Below are positions 53,455 to 61,708 of a stretch of DNA of 64,000 nucleotides, piece by piece; the stretch's first letter is position 1, and the number at the start of each line of letters is the position of its first letter. The stretch lies in contig NZ_CANMTQ010000009.1 in assembly GCF_947500835.1 (NCBI RefSeq), positions 164,288 through 228,287 on the forward strand, written 5' to 3'. The notes under the pieces were generated by a model, which saw nothing but the letters and a program-made list of their open reading frames with translations, was not told where the DNA came from and ran no database searches. The DNA is from an uncultured Halomonas sp. (GTDB lineage: Bacteria > Pseudomonadota > Gammaproteobacteria > Pseudomonadales > Halomonadaceae). The translations under genes and the position numbers were made by a program.

Positions 53455-53482
53455 TTGACACTTTGTAGAACATCCTTATAAT
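53455..53482 (+). promoter_or_regulatory. Near-consensus sigma-70 promoter of the initiator tRNA
   Basis: TTGACA (53455-53460) and TATAAT (53477-53482), both perfect, with a 16-bp spacer, ending 16 bases before the tRNA. Expected for a strongly expressed stable RNA gene. Confidence 0.9.
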
Positions 53483-53498
53483 GCAACGCACAATGTGA

Positions 53499-53575
<77 letters not shown>

Positions 53576-53586
53576 AATTTCCAAAA

Positions 53587-53614
53587 ACCGATACTTCTTA
53601 GTATCGGTTTTTTT
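53587..53614 (+). terminator. Intrinsic terminator of the tRNA gene
   Basis: ACCGATAC (53587-53594) and GTATCGGT (53601-53608) around TTCTTA, followed by an unbroken run of T to 53614. Confidence 0.92.
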
Positions 53615-53910
53615 GTAGTGTCAGCTTGGTTTTCAGTCGTTAAAAAAAGCCAATGTTTTTTTGAAATCAATGAATATCACTACCAAATAATTAAAAAACC
53701 AATATCAAATGACATCCAATTTTTCGTACCTTCTCGAAAAAATGAATGGTTTTTTTGAACCGCTGATGACTTCTGCTTTATAAAGCAGTGTTTTTCCAGC
53801 ATTCGGAATTCGTAGCCTTCATGACCTATGATCACGAATTGCTCTTGAATCCGCTTCGGTTCACCCGCAGTTATTGGAATATCTTCACCTCCTAAACAGG
53901 GCCAAGCGCT
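53615..53910. other. AT-rich spacer between tRNA-fMet and cnoX
   Basis: About 300 bases clearly richer in A+T than the rest of the window, with several poly-A/poly-T runs and no credible reading frame. It holds a perfect 16-base palindrome, CTGCTTTATAAAGCAG, followed by TGTTTTT, which could be a second terminator or the end of a small RNA. The cnoX promoter presumably lies toward the right end. No repeat of the tRNA 3' end is seen here, so there is no sign of an integration site. Confidence 0.4.
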
Positions 53911-54843
53911 ATGCCGATTGTCGATCCGCGTTCCGGAGCTCCACTTACATCCTCCGAGTCACCCCAGCAAGGGGGTTCGTCTAATGCCGATCCATCGACC
54001 TACATCGTCGATGTGGATATGACGAATTTTCAGCAGGTGGTATTGGAAGGCTCTACTACCCTACCGGTATTGCTCGACTGCTGGGCGCCCTGGTGCGAGC
54101 CCTGCAAGACGCTGACCCCCATTCTGGAAAAACTGGCCAAGGAATATAATGGCGCCTTCGTGCTGGCCAAGCTCAATATCGAAGAACATCAGCAGATTGC
54201 CGCCCAGCTGGGCATCCGCTCGGTGCCGGACGTCAAGCTGATCAGCCAAGGGCAACTGTACGATCAGTTTCAGGGAGCATTGCCGGAGAAACAGATCCGC
54301 GAATGGCTGGCTCAATACATCGAAGCGCCTCAGGAGATTCCGGCCAGCCCCGAAGAGCAGGCCGAAGCCGCGCTCGCTGCCGGCGATGCAACTGGCGCCC
54401 GGGCTATCTATCAGCAGCTGGTTCAGGAATATTCGGAACATCACGACTATCAGATCGGGCTGGCCAGCGCGGTATTGGCGGAAGGCAATGCAGAAGAGGC
54501 AAAAACGCTTCTGGACAATCTACCTCCGGAGCATCGCGAAGGCGCCAAGGCGCGCGGAGTGCGGGCTCGTATCGAATTCGGCGAAGAAGCACCCGACCAG
54601 GAAGAGCTGACGGCACTCGAAGGGCGCGATGACAGTGAAGCTCGTTATAAACGCGCCTTGCGTCAGGTTGCCGATGGACACTATGAAACCGGTCTCGATG
54701 GACTACTCGACGTGATGAAAAGCGATCGCGCTTACGGCGACGATGCCGCTCGCCTGACGCTGCTGCGGGTCTTCGATGCCCTGGGGGCGGATCATCCATT
54801 GACCGTGACCTACCGGCGCAAGCTGTTTGCTCTACTCTATTGA
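53911..54843 (+). CDS. cnoX: Thioredoxin-TPR protein CnoX (YbbN)
   Basis: Chaperedoxin that protects proteins under oxidative or bleach stress and hands them to GroEL (E. coli knowledge). 310 residues. A ~40-residue polar N-terminus precedes a thioredoxin domain (about 45-145) with WAPWCEPCKTL, then TPR-like helices (about 150-310; AALAAGDATGARAIYQQLVQEYSEHH and YETGLDGLLDVMKSDRAYGDDAAR). E. coli CnoX has SQHC at the active site and is not a dithiol oxidoreductase; here CEPC is intact. Monocistronic, closed by a terminator. Confidence 0.92.
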   Translation: MPIVDPRSGAPLTSSESPQQGGSSNADPSTYIVDVDMTNFQQVVLEGSTTLPVLLDCWAPWCEPCKTLTPILEKLAKEYNGAFVLAKLNIEEHQQIAAQLGIRSVPDVKLISQGQLYDQFQGALPEKQIREWLAQYIEAPQEIPASPEEQAEAALAAGDATGARAIYQQLVQEYSEHHDYQIGLASAVLAEGNAEEAKTLLDNLPPEHREGAKARGVRARIEFGEEAPDQEELTALEGRDDSEARYKRALRQVADGHYETGLDGLLDVMKSDRAYGDDAARLTLLRVFDALGADHPLTVTYRRKLFALLY

Positions 54844-54867
54844 GTCAATCGGCCTTCAGCACCATTT

Positions 54868-54894
54868 AACGGCGAGCGACTGCTCGCCGTTTCA
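54868..54894. terminator. Bidirectional terminator between cnoX and the PatB-type gene
   Basis: AACGGCGAGC (54868-54877) pairs with GCTCGCCGTT (54882-54891) around GACT, followed by TTC. It lies between two convergent genes. Confidence 0.8.
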
Positions 54895-54901
54895 CTATTG
54901 A

Positions 54902-56050
54902 TTATTTTCCCAGCGCTTCGTCGAGACGCTGCAGCCCCTGCTCCAGCAGTGCCGTCGGGGTACCGAAATTCAAACGCACGAAACCTGGCCAGCCGAAATC
55001 GGCCCCATCGGAGAGAGCGACTTGGGCCTGTTCGAGCAAAGCCCGCTGGGGCGAATCGCCCAGACCGGCCTGGCGCAGATCCAGCCAGGCCAGATAGGTG
55101 GATTCCGGCACTTGCCAGGATACACCGGGCCAGCGCTCGACGTATTCACCAATGCGATCACGGTTGACTCGCAGTACATCGAGCAATTCTTGGCGCCAGG
55201 TCTCCCCTTCGTCATAGGCAACTTCTGCTGCCAGCAGCCCCAAAACGTTGACGTCTGGCATCAACCCACTCATTGCCTGCTCAAAGCGCTGACGCAGGGC
55301 TGAATTTGAAATGACGGCGCAGGCACAGGAAAGCCCGGCCACATTGAAAGTCTTGGACGGCGCCCATAGCGTGATGATGCGATCCGCCAGATCGGGGAAG
55401 AGTGCTGCCAACGGGCGATGAGGCTCGTCATCAAGAATCAGGTCACAGTGCAGTTCGTCGGAGACGATCAGCAGATCATGACGCGCCGCCAGCTCGGCGA
55501 TGACCGCTAATTCTTCGTGCTGCCAGACGCGTCCGGTAGGATTATGAGGGTGACACCAGAGCAACAGCTTCGTCTGGGGCGTGATTGCCGCTTCCAGCGC
55601 TCCCCGGTCAAGGCGCCAACCTTCGCCCGAGGCAACCGGCTCGGCCAGTTCAGCGGTCTGGGCAAGCCGTCCGGTATGCTCTGCCACCTTGAGAAAGGGC
55701 GGATAGATCGGCGTGACGGTCAGCACGCCATCTCCTGGCTCGGTCAATGCCAGACTTGCCAAGTGCAGCGCCGGAACGACACCTGGCAGCCAGAGCTGCC
55801 ACTCCGGCATAATCTCCCAGTCGTAATGCTGCTGGCTCCACTGGCAAAGCGTTTGAAGCAAACTGTGGGGTGTTCGGCCATAGCCAAATACACCGTGATC
55901 GACCCGGGCCCGCAAGGCTTCGACGATCGCCGGCGGTGAAACGAAATCCATATCGGCGACCCATAGAGGTAGCACGTCCTCTTCGTAGCGCTGCCACTTC
56001 TGGGTCGGATACTGGCGACGATCGATGAACGTGACAAAATCGAAGGGCAT
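54902..56050 (-). CDS. PatB/MalY family PLP-dependent C-S lyase
   Basis: Aminotransferase-fold enzyme of 382 residues; family members split cystathionine or cysteine conjugates to a thiol, pyruvate and ammonia. It begins MPFDFVTFIDRRQYPTQKWQ with LPLWVADMDFVSPP, the MalY/PatB hallmark. The substrate-binding NPTGRVW segment, SDELHCDL and the PLP lysine in WAPSKTFNVAGL follow. The ATG at 56050 has GGAGG upstream; a longer frame to 56101 is not needed. Whether it acts as cystathionine beta-lyase or is more specialised cannot be told. Confidence 0.9.
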   Translation of the reverse strand: MPFDFVTFIDRRQYPTQKWQRYEEDVLPLWVADMDFVSPPAIVEALRARVDHGVFGYGRTPHSLLQTLCQWSQQHYDWEIMPEWQLWLPGVVPALHLASLALTEPGDGVLTVTPIYPPFLKVAEHTGRLAQTAELAEPVASGEGWRLDRGALEAAITPQTKLLLWCHPHNPTGRVWQHEELAVIAELAARHDLLIVSDELHCDLILDDEPHRPLAALFPDLADRIITLWAPSKTFNVAGLSCACAVISNSALRQRFEQAMSGLMPDVNVLGLLAAEVAYDEGETWRQELLDVLRVNRDRIGEYVERWPGVSWQVPESTYLAWLDLRQAGLGDSPQRALLEQAQVALSDGADFGWPGFVRLNFGTPTALLEQGLQRLDEALGK

Positions 56051-56087
56051 GACGCCTCCTTTATCATAGCGACTCGGAAGATCGAAC

Positions 56088-56516
56088 ATGCCTGAAAGCA
56101 CCTTCTATGCCAAGGTCTCCCGCGGCATACCGCACTTGATCGATCACTGGTTGCAGCTGGGCCAGGCAAGCCCTGATCGATTGGCGATGATTCTTGCGGA
56201 CACCGCACGCCTGGCCAAGCTAGGCGAGCCCGAGGAAGCGGCTCTTAAAGGCGAACAGCTCAATGAATGGAGCAATAGCCGTCAACCGCCTCTATGGGCA
56301 GCGCGCACATCACTTTTCTTGCTGGTGCAAATGCCTTCCCGACCCGTACCTCGAGATGAGCACGAAGCCTGCGCCTGGGCTTATTGCTGGCTTCGCAATC
56401 GCTCCTTCGAGACGGGCGCCCAGGCAATCGAAGCCCTTCCCGAACATTTGCGTGAACCACTGAAACCGGCTCTGGAACAGGCTTGGGCGGACAAACAGGC
56501 CCAACGCCTCATATAG
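56088..56516 (+). CDS. Conserved protein of unknown function
   Basis: 142 residues, soluble, mostly helical, beginning MPESTFYAKVSRGIPHLIDHW, with a WAYCWLRNRSFETGAQAIEALPEHLREPL segment. No motif or family recognised, and no signal peptide or membrane segment. It is divergent from the C-S lyase, with starts 37 bases apart, so the two share a promoter region. It opens a co-directional run of genes to 60790. Confidence 0.75.
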   Translation: MPESTFYAKVSRGIPHLIDHWLQLGQASPDRLAMILADTARLAKLGEPEEAALKGEQLNEWSNSRQPPLWAARTSLFLLVQMPSRPVPRDEHEACAWAYCWLRNRSFETGAQAIEALPEHLREPLKPALEQAWADKQAQRLI

Positions 56517-56574
56517 CGAAAGCTCATGAGGCATTTACGTACAAGACAGCCTTATTGGATCGAAGGAATTTACC

Positions 56575-57396
56575 ATGGAAGTCCCGCTAACCCTCCAGAT
56601 CGCCAAGCTGCTCATCTCTATCGGCATCGTACTGGGTCTGTCGATGATTGCCGAGCGGGTCAGCACCCGGGTTGCCGGACTGCTGTCAGGGTACCCGCTG
56701 GGGACCGCCATCGCCTTGTTCTTCATTGGTCTCGAGCTATCTCCCGGGTTCGCCGCTGAAAGCGCTGTGCATACCCTCGCCGGTTTCACCTCGACCTTGG
56801 CGCTTGGAGGCGGTTACTTACTCTGCGCGCGGCGAAACGGCGTCGCGGGAGTGCTGGCAGGCACCGCAGGCGGCCTGCTGTGCTGGTTGGCTGCCAGCGT
56901 CATTCTGGCGCAAATAGATTTCAACCGGCTAAGCGGTACCTTGATCACGCTGGTGGCCATCCTGGCATTCACTTGGCTTTATCGTCGCGTACCAGACACC
57001 CGAACCACCGTGAAGGGTCGATTTTCCTGGTGGGCGCTAGCTTTTCGTTCAGGCCTGGCCGCGGCAATCATCTTTGTGATCACCGGACTTGCCCATGTGG
57101 TGCCCACCGCCTGGGCCGGCATTCTCGCCGCCTTCCCGGTCACCATGTATCCCTTTCTGGTCATATTGCACCTGACCCACGGGATCGCACCAGCAGCCAC
57201 GGTCATCAAGCATTACCCCGCGGGACTCGGGTCGCTGCTCAGCTATGCGCTGTGCGTATCCTTGACCTATACATCCCTGGGCCTTGCCCTAGGCACCCTG
57301 CTCGGCTTTGTTGTGGCGACCCTATGGCTATTGCTATGGACCCGCCTACAGCGCTGGTGGCAAAGTCGCAAGACTGCTGAACTCAATCCAAACTGA
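56575..57396 (+). CDS. Multi-pass membrane protein with internal duplication
   Basis: 273 residues with about nine hydrophobic helices. The two halves look repeated: VAGLLSGYPLGTAIALFFIGLELSPGF near residue 33 and WAGILAAFPVTMYPFLVILHLTHGI near residue 180 share G-L---P-----FF-----L--G. That points to an inverted- or parallel-repeat transporter, but no family name is certain. A Gly-rich turn and an Arg/Lys-rich C-terminus on the cytoplasmic side are typical of inner-membrane proteins. Confidence 0.75.
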   Translation: MEVPLTLQIAKLLISIGIVLGLSMIAERVSTRVAGLLSGYPLGTAIALFFIGLELSPGFAAESAVHTLAGFTSTLALGGGYLLCARRNGVAGVLAGTAGGLLCWLAASVILAQIDFNRLSGTLITLVAILAFTWLYRRVPDTRTTVKGRFSWWALAFRSGLAAAIIFVITGLAHVVPTAWAGILAAFPVTMYPFLVILHLTHGIAPAATVIKHYPAGLGSLLSYALCVSLTYTSLGLALGTLLGFVVATLWLLLWTRLQRWWQSRKTAELNPN

Positions 57397-57420
57397 TGCT
57401 TTTTTCATAGGGACATGATC

Positions 57421-57831
57421 ATGTTTACTCGCCAGATAGAGCCTGCCTTTTACGATACCGACGCGCTCGGCCACATCAACAACACACGCCTTCCAGCCTG
57501 GTTCGAGTGGGCACGCAACGACCTGTTTCGTCTGTTCACACCGGATCTCGATCCGCGCAAGTGGACACTGATCATGGCGCGCATGGAAGTGGAGTATCAT
57601 GCTGAATTATTTTATGGCGAGGATATTGAGCTGCGCACCTGGCTTTCGCGCCTGGGCAACAGCTCCTTCACCGTTACCCAGGAGGCTTGGCAGAAAGGTC
57701 GGCCCGGCGCCCGAGGCAATACCGTAATGGTCCATTACGATCACGCGGCCAAGCGTGCAACACCACTGCCGCCAGAAATTCGTCACGAGCTGGAAAAACA
57801 TCTACAGGAAGACACCGAAGGTCGTGCATGA
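57421..57831 (+). CDS. 4-hydroxybenzoyl-CoA thioesterase family (hotdog) protein
   Basis: Acyl-CoA thioesterase, 136 residues. The hotdog active-site segment FYDTDALGHINNTRLPAWFEWAR has the catalytic Asp followed by GHINN, and the central strand is MEVEYHAELFYGEDIELRTW. The ATG at 57421 lies 8 bases after AGGG; another ATG two codons earlier is too close. The stop overlaps the ybaK start (ATGA). Acyl chain preference cannot be read. Confidence 0.88.
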   Translation: MFTRQIEPAFYDTDALGHINNTRLPAWFEWARNDLFRLFTPDLDPRKWTLIMARMEVEYHAELFYGEDIELRTWLSRLGNSSFTVTQEAWQKGRPGARGNTVMVHYDHAAKRATPLPPEIRHELEKHLQEDTEGRA

Positions 57832-58298
57832 CCCCGGCTATAGATCTATTGCGACGTGACGGTGTCGATTTTGAGTTGCTCGAATACACGCATGATGCGA
57901 ACACGGCAGCCTACGGCGAGGAGGCAGCCCAGGCGCTGGGCCTGACGCCGGATGCGGTTTTCAAGACGCTGATTGTCGCCATTGATGGATCGCGTCTTGT
58001 CGTGGCGCTGGTGCCGGTTTCCCGAACCCTTGACCTCAAGGCTCTGGCACGGACCGTCAAGGCCAAGAAGGCAGTATTGGCCGAAGCAGTGGTAGCGGAA
58101 CGCACTACCGGTTATGTCGTCGGTGGCATCAGCCCGCTTGGTCAAAAACAGCGTCTGGCGACATTCATCGACAGTAGTGCCGGCCACCTTGAACGCCTGT
58201 ACGTGAGCGCCGGACGGCGCGGTTTGGAGATCGCCCTTTCCCCGGAGCAACTGCAGCGGCTCACCCAGGCCTACATGGCGCCTTTGGCAAGAAACTGA
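57828..58298 (+). CDS. ybaK: Cys-tRNA(Pro)/Cys-tRNA(Cys) deacylase YbaK
   Basis: Hydrolyses mischarged Cys-tRNA-Pro after prolyl-tRNA synthetase errors. 156 residues, YbaK/EbsC fold, starting MTPAIDLLRRDGVDFELLEYTHD. The key lysine is in DAVFKTLIV, and GGISPLGQKQRLATFID is the conserved GxSPxG loop. It overlaps the thioesterase gene by four bases, so it is coupled to it. Confidence 0.94.
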   Translation: MTPAIDLLRRDGVDFELLEYTHDANTAAYGEEAAQALGLTPDAVFKTLIVAIDGSRLVVALVPVSRTLDLKALARTVKAKKAVLAEAVVAERTTGYVVGGISPLGQKQRLATFIDSSAGHLERLYVSAGRRGLEIALSPEQLQRLTQAYMAPLARN

Positions 58299-58357
58299 AT
58301 ATCCGGCCAAATAAACTGTCACACTGAATATCTCATTGCGCTGCCTTGGAGCCTGAC

Positions 58358-58690
58358 ATGGCCATCCGCTACGATCTCTGGCTCGACCCGGACAACGTCG
58401 AGCGTCACCGCACCGTCGAGGCGGATCTGGAGCGATATTTCATAGAGCGTTTCGCAGACTTTCCCCATATTCGCTTGTTCGGCGATGATCCCTACGATTA
58501 TGACTCGCCCTTCAATCGTCTGTATGATGCTCTGATTTTACGTGCTACCGACTATTGCGAACGTAAGTGGCGCTATGTACCGACGCCGGTTCAGCTCAAC
58601 AAGGCGTTCTTTCGCGGCGTGGCACGCTCGAATAAATTTCTACGAGATCCCGAATACGATGGTGATCCGAACCGCACAAATCCCCACTGA
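58358..58690 (+). CDS. Conserved protein of unknown function
   Basis: 110 residues, beginning MAIRYDLWLDPDNVERHRTVEADLERYF and containing HIRLFGDDPYDYDSPFNRLYDAL and KWRYVPTPVQLNKAFFRGVARSNKF. No known domain recognised. GGAG precedes the ATG at 58358. The 3' end overlaps the DUF501 gene by 32 bases in another frame, implying co-expression. Confidence 0.78.
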   Translation: MAIRYDLWLDPDNVERHRTVEADLERYFIERFADFPHIRLFGDDPYDYDSPFNRLYDALILRATDYCERKWRYVPTPVQLNKAFFRGVARSNKFLRDPEYDGDPNRTNPH

Positions 58691-59180
58691 CGACCAACTT
58701 GCTATCATTGAAGCGCAGATTGGGCGTGCCCCCCAAGGCATTCAAGCTATTACCGCCACGGATGGACAAGGCACGCCGCTAGTGCTGCGAATGGAATCCG
58801 TCGTCAATGGCAAACCCTTTCCGACGCTCTACTGGCTCAGCTCCGATCGATTCAAGGTCGTTTTGTCCCGGATCGAGGCAAGTGGAGTAATCAAGCAGCT
58901 TGAAGCGCGCCTTCAAGACGACCCGGATTTTCTCGCCGCCTACTGGCGCAGTCACGAAGACTATGTGGCTCAGCGCTGGCACTACATGCGAGATGAACAC
59001 CGCCAGCAGGCAGAGCAACAAGGCTATATCGACCTGTTTCGACAGCGCGGTATCGGCGGTATCGCCAACTGGCGTCAGGTGCGCTGCCTGCATACCCAAT
59101 ATGCCCATCATCTGTGTGGCGATAATGTGATCGGTCAATGGCTGGATGCAAAATACGGCATCATCGACGAGCTACCCTGA
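58659..59180 (+). CDS. DUF501 family protein
   Basis: 173 residues. The N-terminus IPTDDQLAIIEAQIGRAPQGIQAI and the central PLVLRMESVVNGKPFPTLYWLSSD match DUF501 (R--P-G---I-, and P-V---P-V----PFPT-YWL). Function unknown for the family. The C-terminal half contains paired His and Cys residues (RCLHTQYAHHLCGDN) that could bind metal (inference). The ATG at 58659 lies inside the previous gene; a longer frame from 58542 is rejected. Confidence 0.85.
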   Translation: MVIRTAQIPTDDQLAIIEAQIGRAPQGIQAITATDGQGTPLVLRMESVVNGKPFPTLYWLSSDRFKVVLSRIEASGVIKQLEARLQDDPDFLAAYWRSHEDYVAQRWHYMRDEHRQQAEQQGYIDLFRQRGIGGIANWRQVRCLHTQYAHHLCGDNVIGQWLDAKYGIIDELP

Positions 59181-59222
59181 TCCTTTCTCTTTTTGAAAAA
59201 ACGAACGACAACAGGAACAAGC

Positions 59223-59765
59223 ATGCGCAGAGTTTGTGTCTATCTGGGGGCCCGGGAAGGCCATGATCCACGGTTTCGTGAAGCCGCCGTGGAGCTGGGC
59301 ACACGCATTGCTACACGAGGCCTTGGCCTGGTCTATGGCGGTGCGCATATCGGCCTGATGGGAATCGTTGCCAATGCAGCCCTCGAGGCTGGCGGAGAGG
59401 TCATTGGTGTCATACCTCATCATCTGGTCGACCGTGAAATGGCCCACACCGGACTGAGCCAGCTGATCAAGGTAGACAGCATGCACGAGCGCAAGGCGAT
59501 CATGGCAAAGCACGCCGACGCCTTCATTGCCATGCCTGGCGGCATTGGTACGCTGGAGGAGTTGTTCGAGGTATGGACTTGGCAATATCTTGGCTTGCAC
59601 GACAAGCCCATCGGGGTACTCGATGTGGCGAACTTCTATCGACCGTTGCTAGGCTTCATGGATGATGCAGCGAATGCCGGTTTTCTGGCGGCGACCACTC
59701 GTGCCAAGCTGCAGAGTGCAAGCACCCCGGATGCCCTGTTGGACATTATTGAATCTCAGCTGTAA
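59223..59765 (+). CDS. LOG family protein (TIGR00730 type)
   Basis: 180 residues, lysine decarboxylase-like Rossmann fold. The family motif PGGIGTLEE (AMPGGIGTLEELFEVWTW) and the upstream MHERKA are intact. Characterised members cleave nucleoside 5'-monophosphates, releasing cytokinin-like bases or ribose 5-phosphate. The ATG at 59223 has CAGGAA upstream. It lies 42 bases after the DUF501 gene and 35 before the oxidoreductase. Confidence 0.92.
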   Translation: MRRVCVYLGAREGHDPRFREAAVELGTRIATRGLGLVYGGAHIGLMGIVANAALEAGGEVIGVIPHHLVDREMAHTGLSQLIKVDSMHERKAIMAKHADAFIAMPGGIGTLEELFEVWTWQYLGLHDKPIGVLDVANFYRPLLGFMDDAANAGFLAATTRAKLQSASTPDALLDIIESQL

Positions 59766-59800
59766 CCCCAGTGACGGGACCACGGATCAAGGAGAGTTCC

Positions 59801-60790
59801 ATGTACGCTATTGCGATCGCCGACGACAAGACACTGACATGGTGCGAACAACCCTCGCCAGGACCACTGGAAGACAACGAGGTGCGCATACGCGTTGCCT
59901 GGGCCGGCATGAATCGGGCGGACTCGGGCCAGCGTGCAGGCAACTATCCGCCCCCCTCCGGCGCTTCCGACATTCTAGGGCTGGAAGTCAGCGGGACGAT
60001 CACGGAGACAGGATCGAGCGTAACCCAGTTGAAAACGGGCCAGAAGGTTTGCGCTTTGCTTGCGGGAGGGGGCTATGCCGAAGAAGTAGTAGTCGATCAG
60101 CGACAGGTAATGCCAGTGCCCGACGGATTTGGACTACGTGAGGCCGCCGCCCTGCCCGAGATGTTTGCCACCGCCTGGCTCAATCTATTCATGGAAGGTG
60201 GTCTTGATCACGCTGAGAGCAAAGGCGAACGCGTGCTGTTGCATGCCGGTGCCAGTGGCGTTGGCAGTACCGCTGTCCAGCTATGCCGAGCCTTCGGCTA
60301 TCCATGCTTTGTAACGGTGGGCAGCGATGAGAAGATAGAACGGTGTAAGGCGTTGGGCGCGGAAGCCGGCTGGAACCGCCATGATGGCAGCTTCGTCGAA
60401 GCAGTGAAGGAGTGGGGAGGCGGTGTCGACGTCATCCTGGATCCGGTAGGCGCCAACTATCTTGCGGACAATCAAAGGGTGCTCAATGCCGATGGCCGCC
60501 TGGTGCTGATCGCCATCTTGAGCGGACGCAGCGCAGAACTGGATCTCGGCCGCATGTTGATGAAACGACAGCGGCTGATCGGCTCGACGCTGCGCAGCAA
60601 GTCGCCTCAGGACAAGGGTGCGATTCTTAACGAACTGCAAGAGTATGTCTGGCCGCGCCTGACCAAAGGCGAACTCTATCCGCTGATCGACAGCGACTAT
60701 CCCATTCAGGAGGCGGAAAAAGCCATGGCGTGCATGGAGAGCAACTCGAACGTGGGCAAGCTTCTATTATCGGTAGCAAAGGACGATTGA
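59801..60790 (+). CDS. NAD(P)H-quinone oxidoreductase, zinc-free MDR family
   Basis: Two-domain medium-chain reductase of 329 residues without zinc-binding cysteines, related to quinone oxidoreductase and PIG3. N-terminal GroES-like domain (VRIRVAWAGMNRADSGQRAGNYPPP), then a Rossmann domain with HAGASGVGSTAVQLCRAFG. PPPSGASDILGLEVSG is typical of the PIG3 subgroup. AAGGAGAG precedes the ATG at 59801. Last gene of the co-directional run. Confidence 0.92.
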   Translation: MYAIAIADDKTLTWCEQPSPGPLEDNEVRIRVAWAGMNRADSGQRAGNYPPPSGASDILGLEVSGTITETGSSVTQLKTGQKVCALLAGGGYAEEVVVDQRQVMPVPDGFGLREAAALPEMFATAWLNLFMEGGLDHAESKGERVLLHAGASGVGSTAVQLCRAFGYPCFVTVGSDEKIERCKALGAEAGWNRHDGSFVEAVKEWGGGVDVILDPVGANYLADNQRVLNADGRLVLIAILSGRSAELDLGRMLMKRQRLIGSTLRSKSPQDKGAILNELQEYVWPRLTKGELYPLIDSDYPIQEAEKAMACMESNSNVGKLLLSVAKDD

Positions 60791-60867
60791 GTCGTCATGG
60801 GTTCGCTAGACGTCCTGGCATTCTCGCTGTACTACAAGGCAGGACGTCTCAGAAGGATGGAAGCGCG

Positions 60868-61377
60868 TCAATGAGACCGAAGCTCTCGCGTGAAAACCCC
60901 GTCATTGTCAATGTCACGATCAGCCAAAGCCTGCCAATAAGCAGAACGTTCAGCATCCACTGAAAGGCCCAACTCACCTGAGTGATAGGCTCGAGCCAGG
61001 CGTTCCGCTGCCAGAGGATGGCCTGAATCCCCTGCACGCGCATACCAGGTCACAGCATGATCGTCCCGACGTGGATACTGAGCACAGCCAAACTCATATA
61101 TACGGGCAGCCTGATATTGCGCATGAACGTCACCATTCTGCGCGGCCTGAAGCACATAGCGTGCGCCCTTCGCTTTGTCTTGGGAGGTCGTACCACGATG
61201 AAACAGCATGTGACCATAAACGGACAATGCATCAACATGCCCTGCTTCAGCACAACGCTGAAACAACCGCAAGGTCAAACGTTGGGTACGCGGCGAACGT
61301 GGCAACCAACGCGTATGGAAAAGCTGCTCTGCCAGCCGAAACTCAAGCCGGGTAAACAACGAAGATGCCTGCGTCAT
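60868..61377 (-). CDS. Sel1-repeat protein
   Basis: 169 residues containing about three Sel1-like repeats: CAEAGHVDALSVYGHMLF, KGARYVLQAAQNGDVHAQYQAARIYE and WYARAGDSGHPLAAERLARAY. Such repeats are protein-binding scaffolds. No signal peptide. The ATG at 61377 has AAGG nine bases upstream. It is the only minus-strand gene between the PatB-type lyase and the small lipoprotein. Confidence 0.85.
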   Translation of the reverse strand: MTQASSLFTRLEFRLAEQLFHTRWLPRSPRTQRLTLRLFQRCAEAGHVDALSVYGHMLFHRGTTSQDKAKGARYVLQAAQNGDVHAQYQAARIYEFGCAQYPRRDDHAVTWYARAGDSGHPLAAERLARAYHSGELGLSVDAERSAYWQALADRDIDNDGVFTRELRSH

Positions 61378-61708
61378 GGCTAAGAACCTTAAATCCAAAT
61401 ATGCCTGGGTGACAATGTCGAATTTGGCTCCTCCTGAGCCACCATTTTCTTACTGCCAACCGTTGAATCTTTTGAAGCTCGACTCATCGGCCGGCAAGCA
61501 TACGCCCCTCTCAATCACTACTCAAGGCGTAGTGACGATCCCTCACTACATCAACGATATCGATATATTCGACTCGGAATGCTGCGGAGCAGCATTACTG
61601 CATTCTACTCCATCGCCCATAAATTAAAAGATAACGAAAGTCCGATCTATCCTAGTACTAGCGCTTGAGATACTCTCGTTTTCAAGAGCCAACAACTGCG
61701 GAGGATCT
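61378..61708. other. Spacer between the Sel1 gene and yaaA
   Basis: About 330 bases without a credible gene. The divergent promoters of the Sel1 gene and yaaA should lie here, but no clear -35/-10 pair or OxyR-type site stands out. Near the right end CTTGA...TCAAG (about 61666-61688) is a weak dyad. A plus-strand frame from 61376 has no ribosome-binding site and ordinary random composition. Confidence 0.4.

Noticed and set aside
61376..61627. 83-codon plus-strand frame before yaaA
   Set aside because: No ribosome-binding site, no motif, and it starts inside the Sel1 gene's 5' end.
61640..61708. OxyR operator before yaaA
   Set aside because: The expected spaced ATAG/CTAT pattern is not met closely enough by eye to claim a site.
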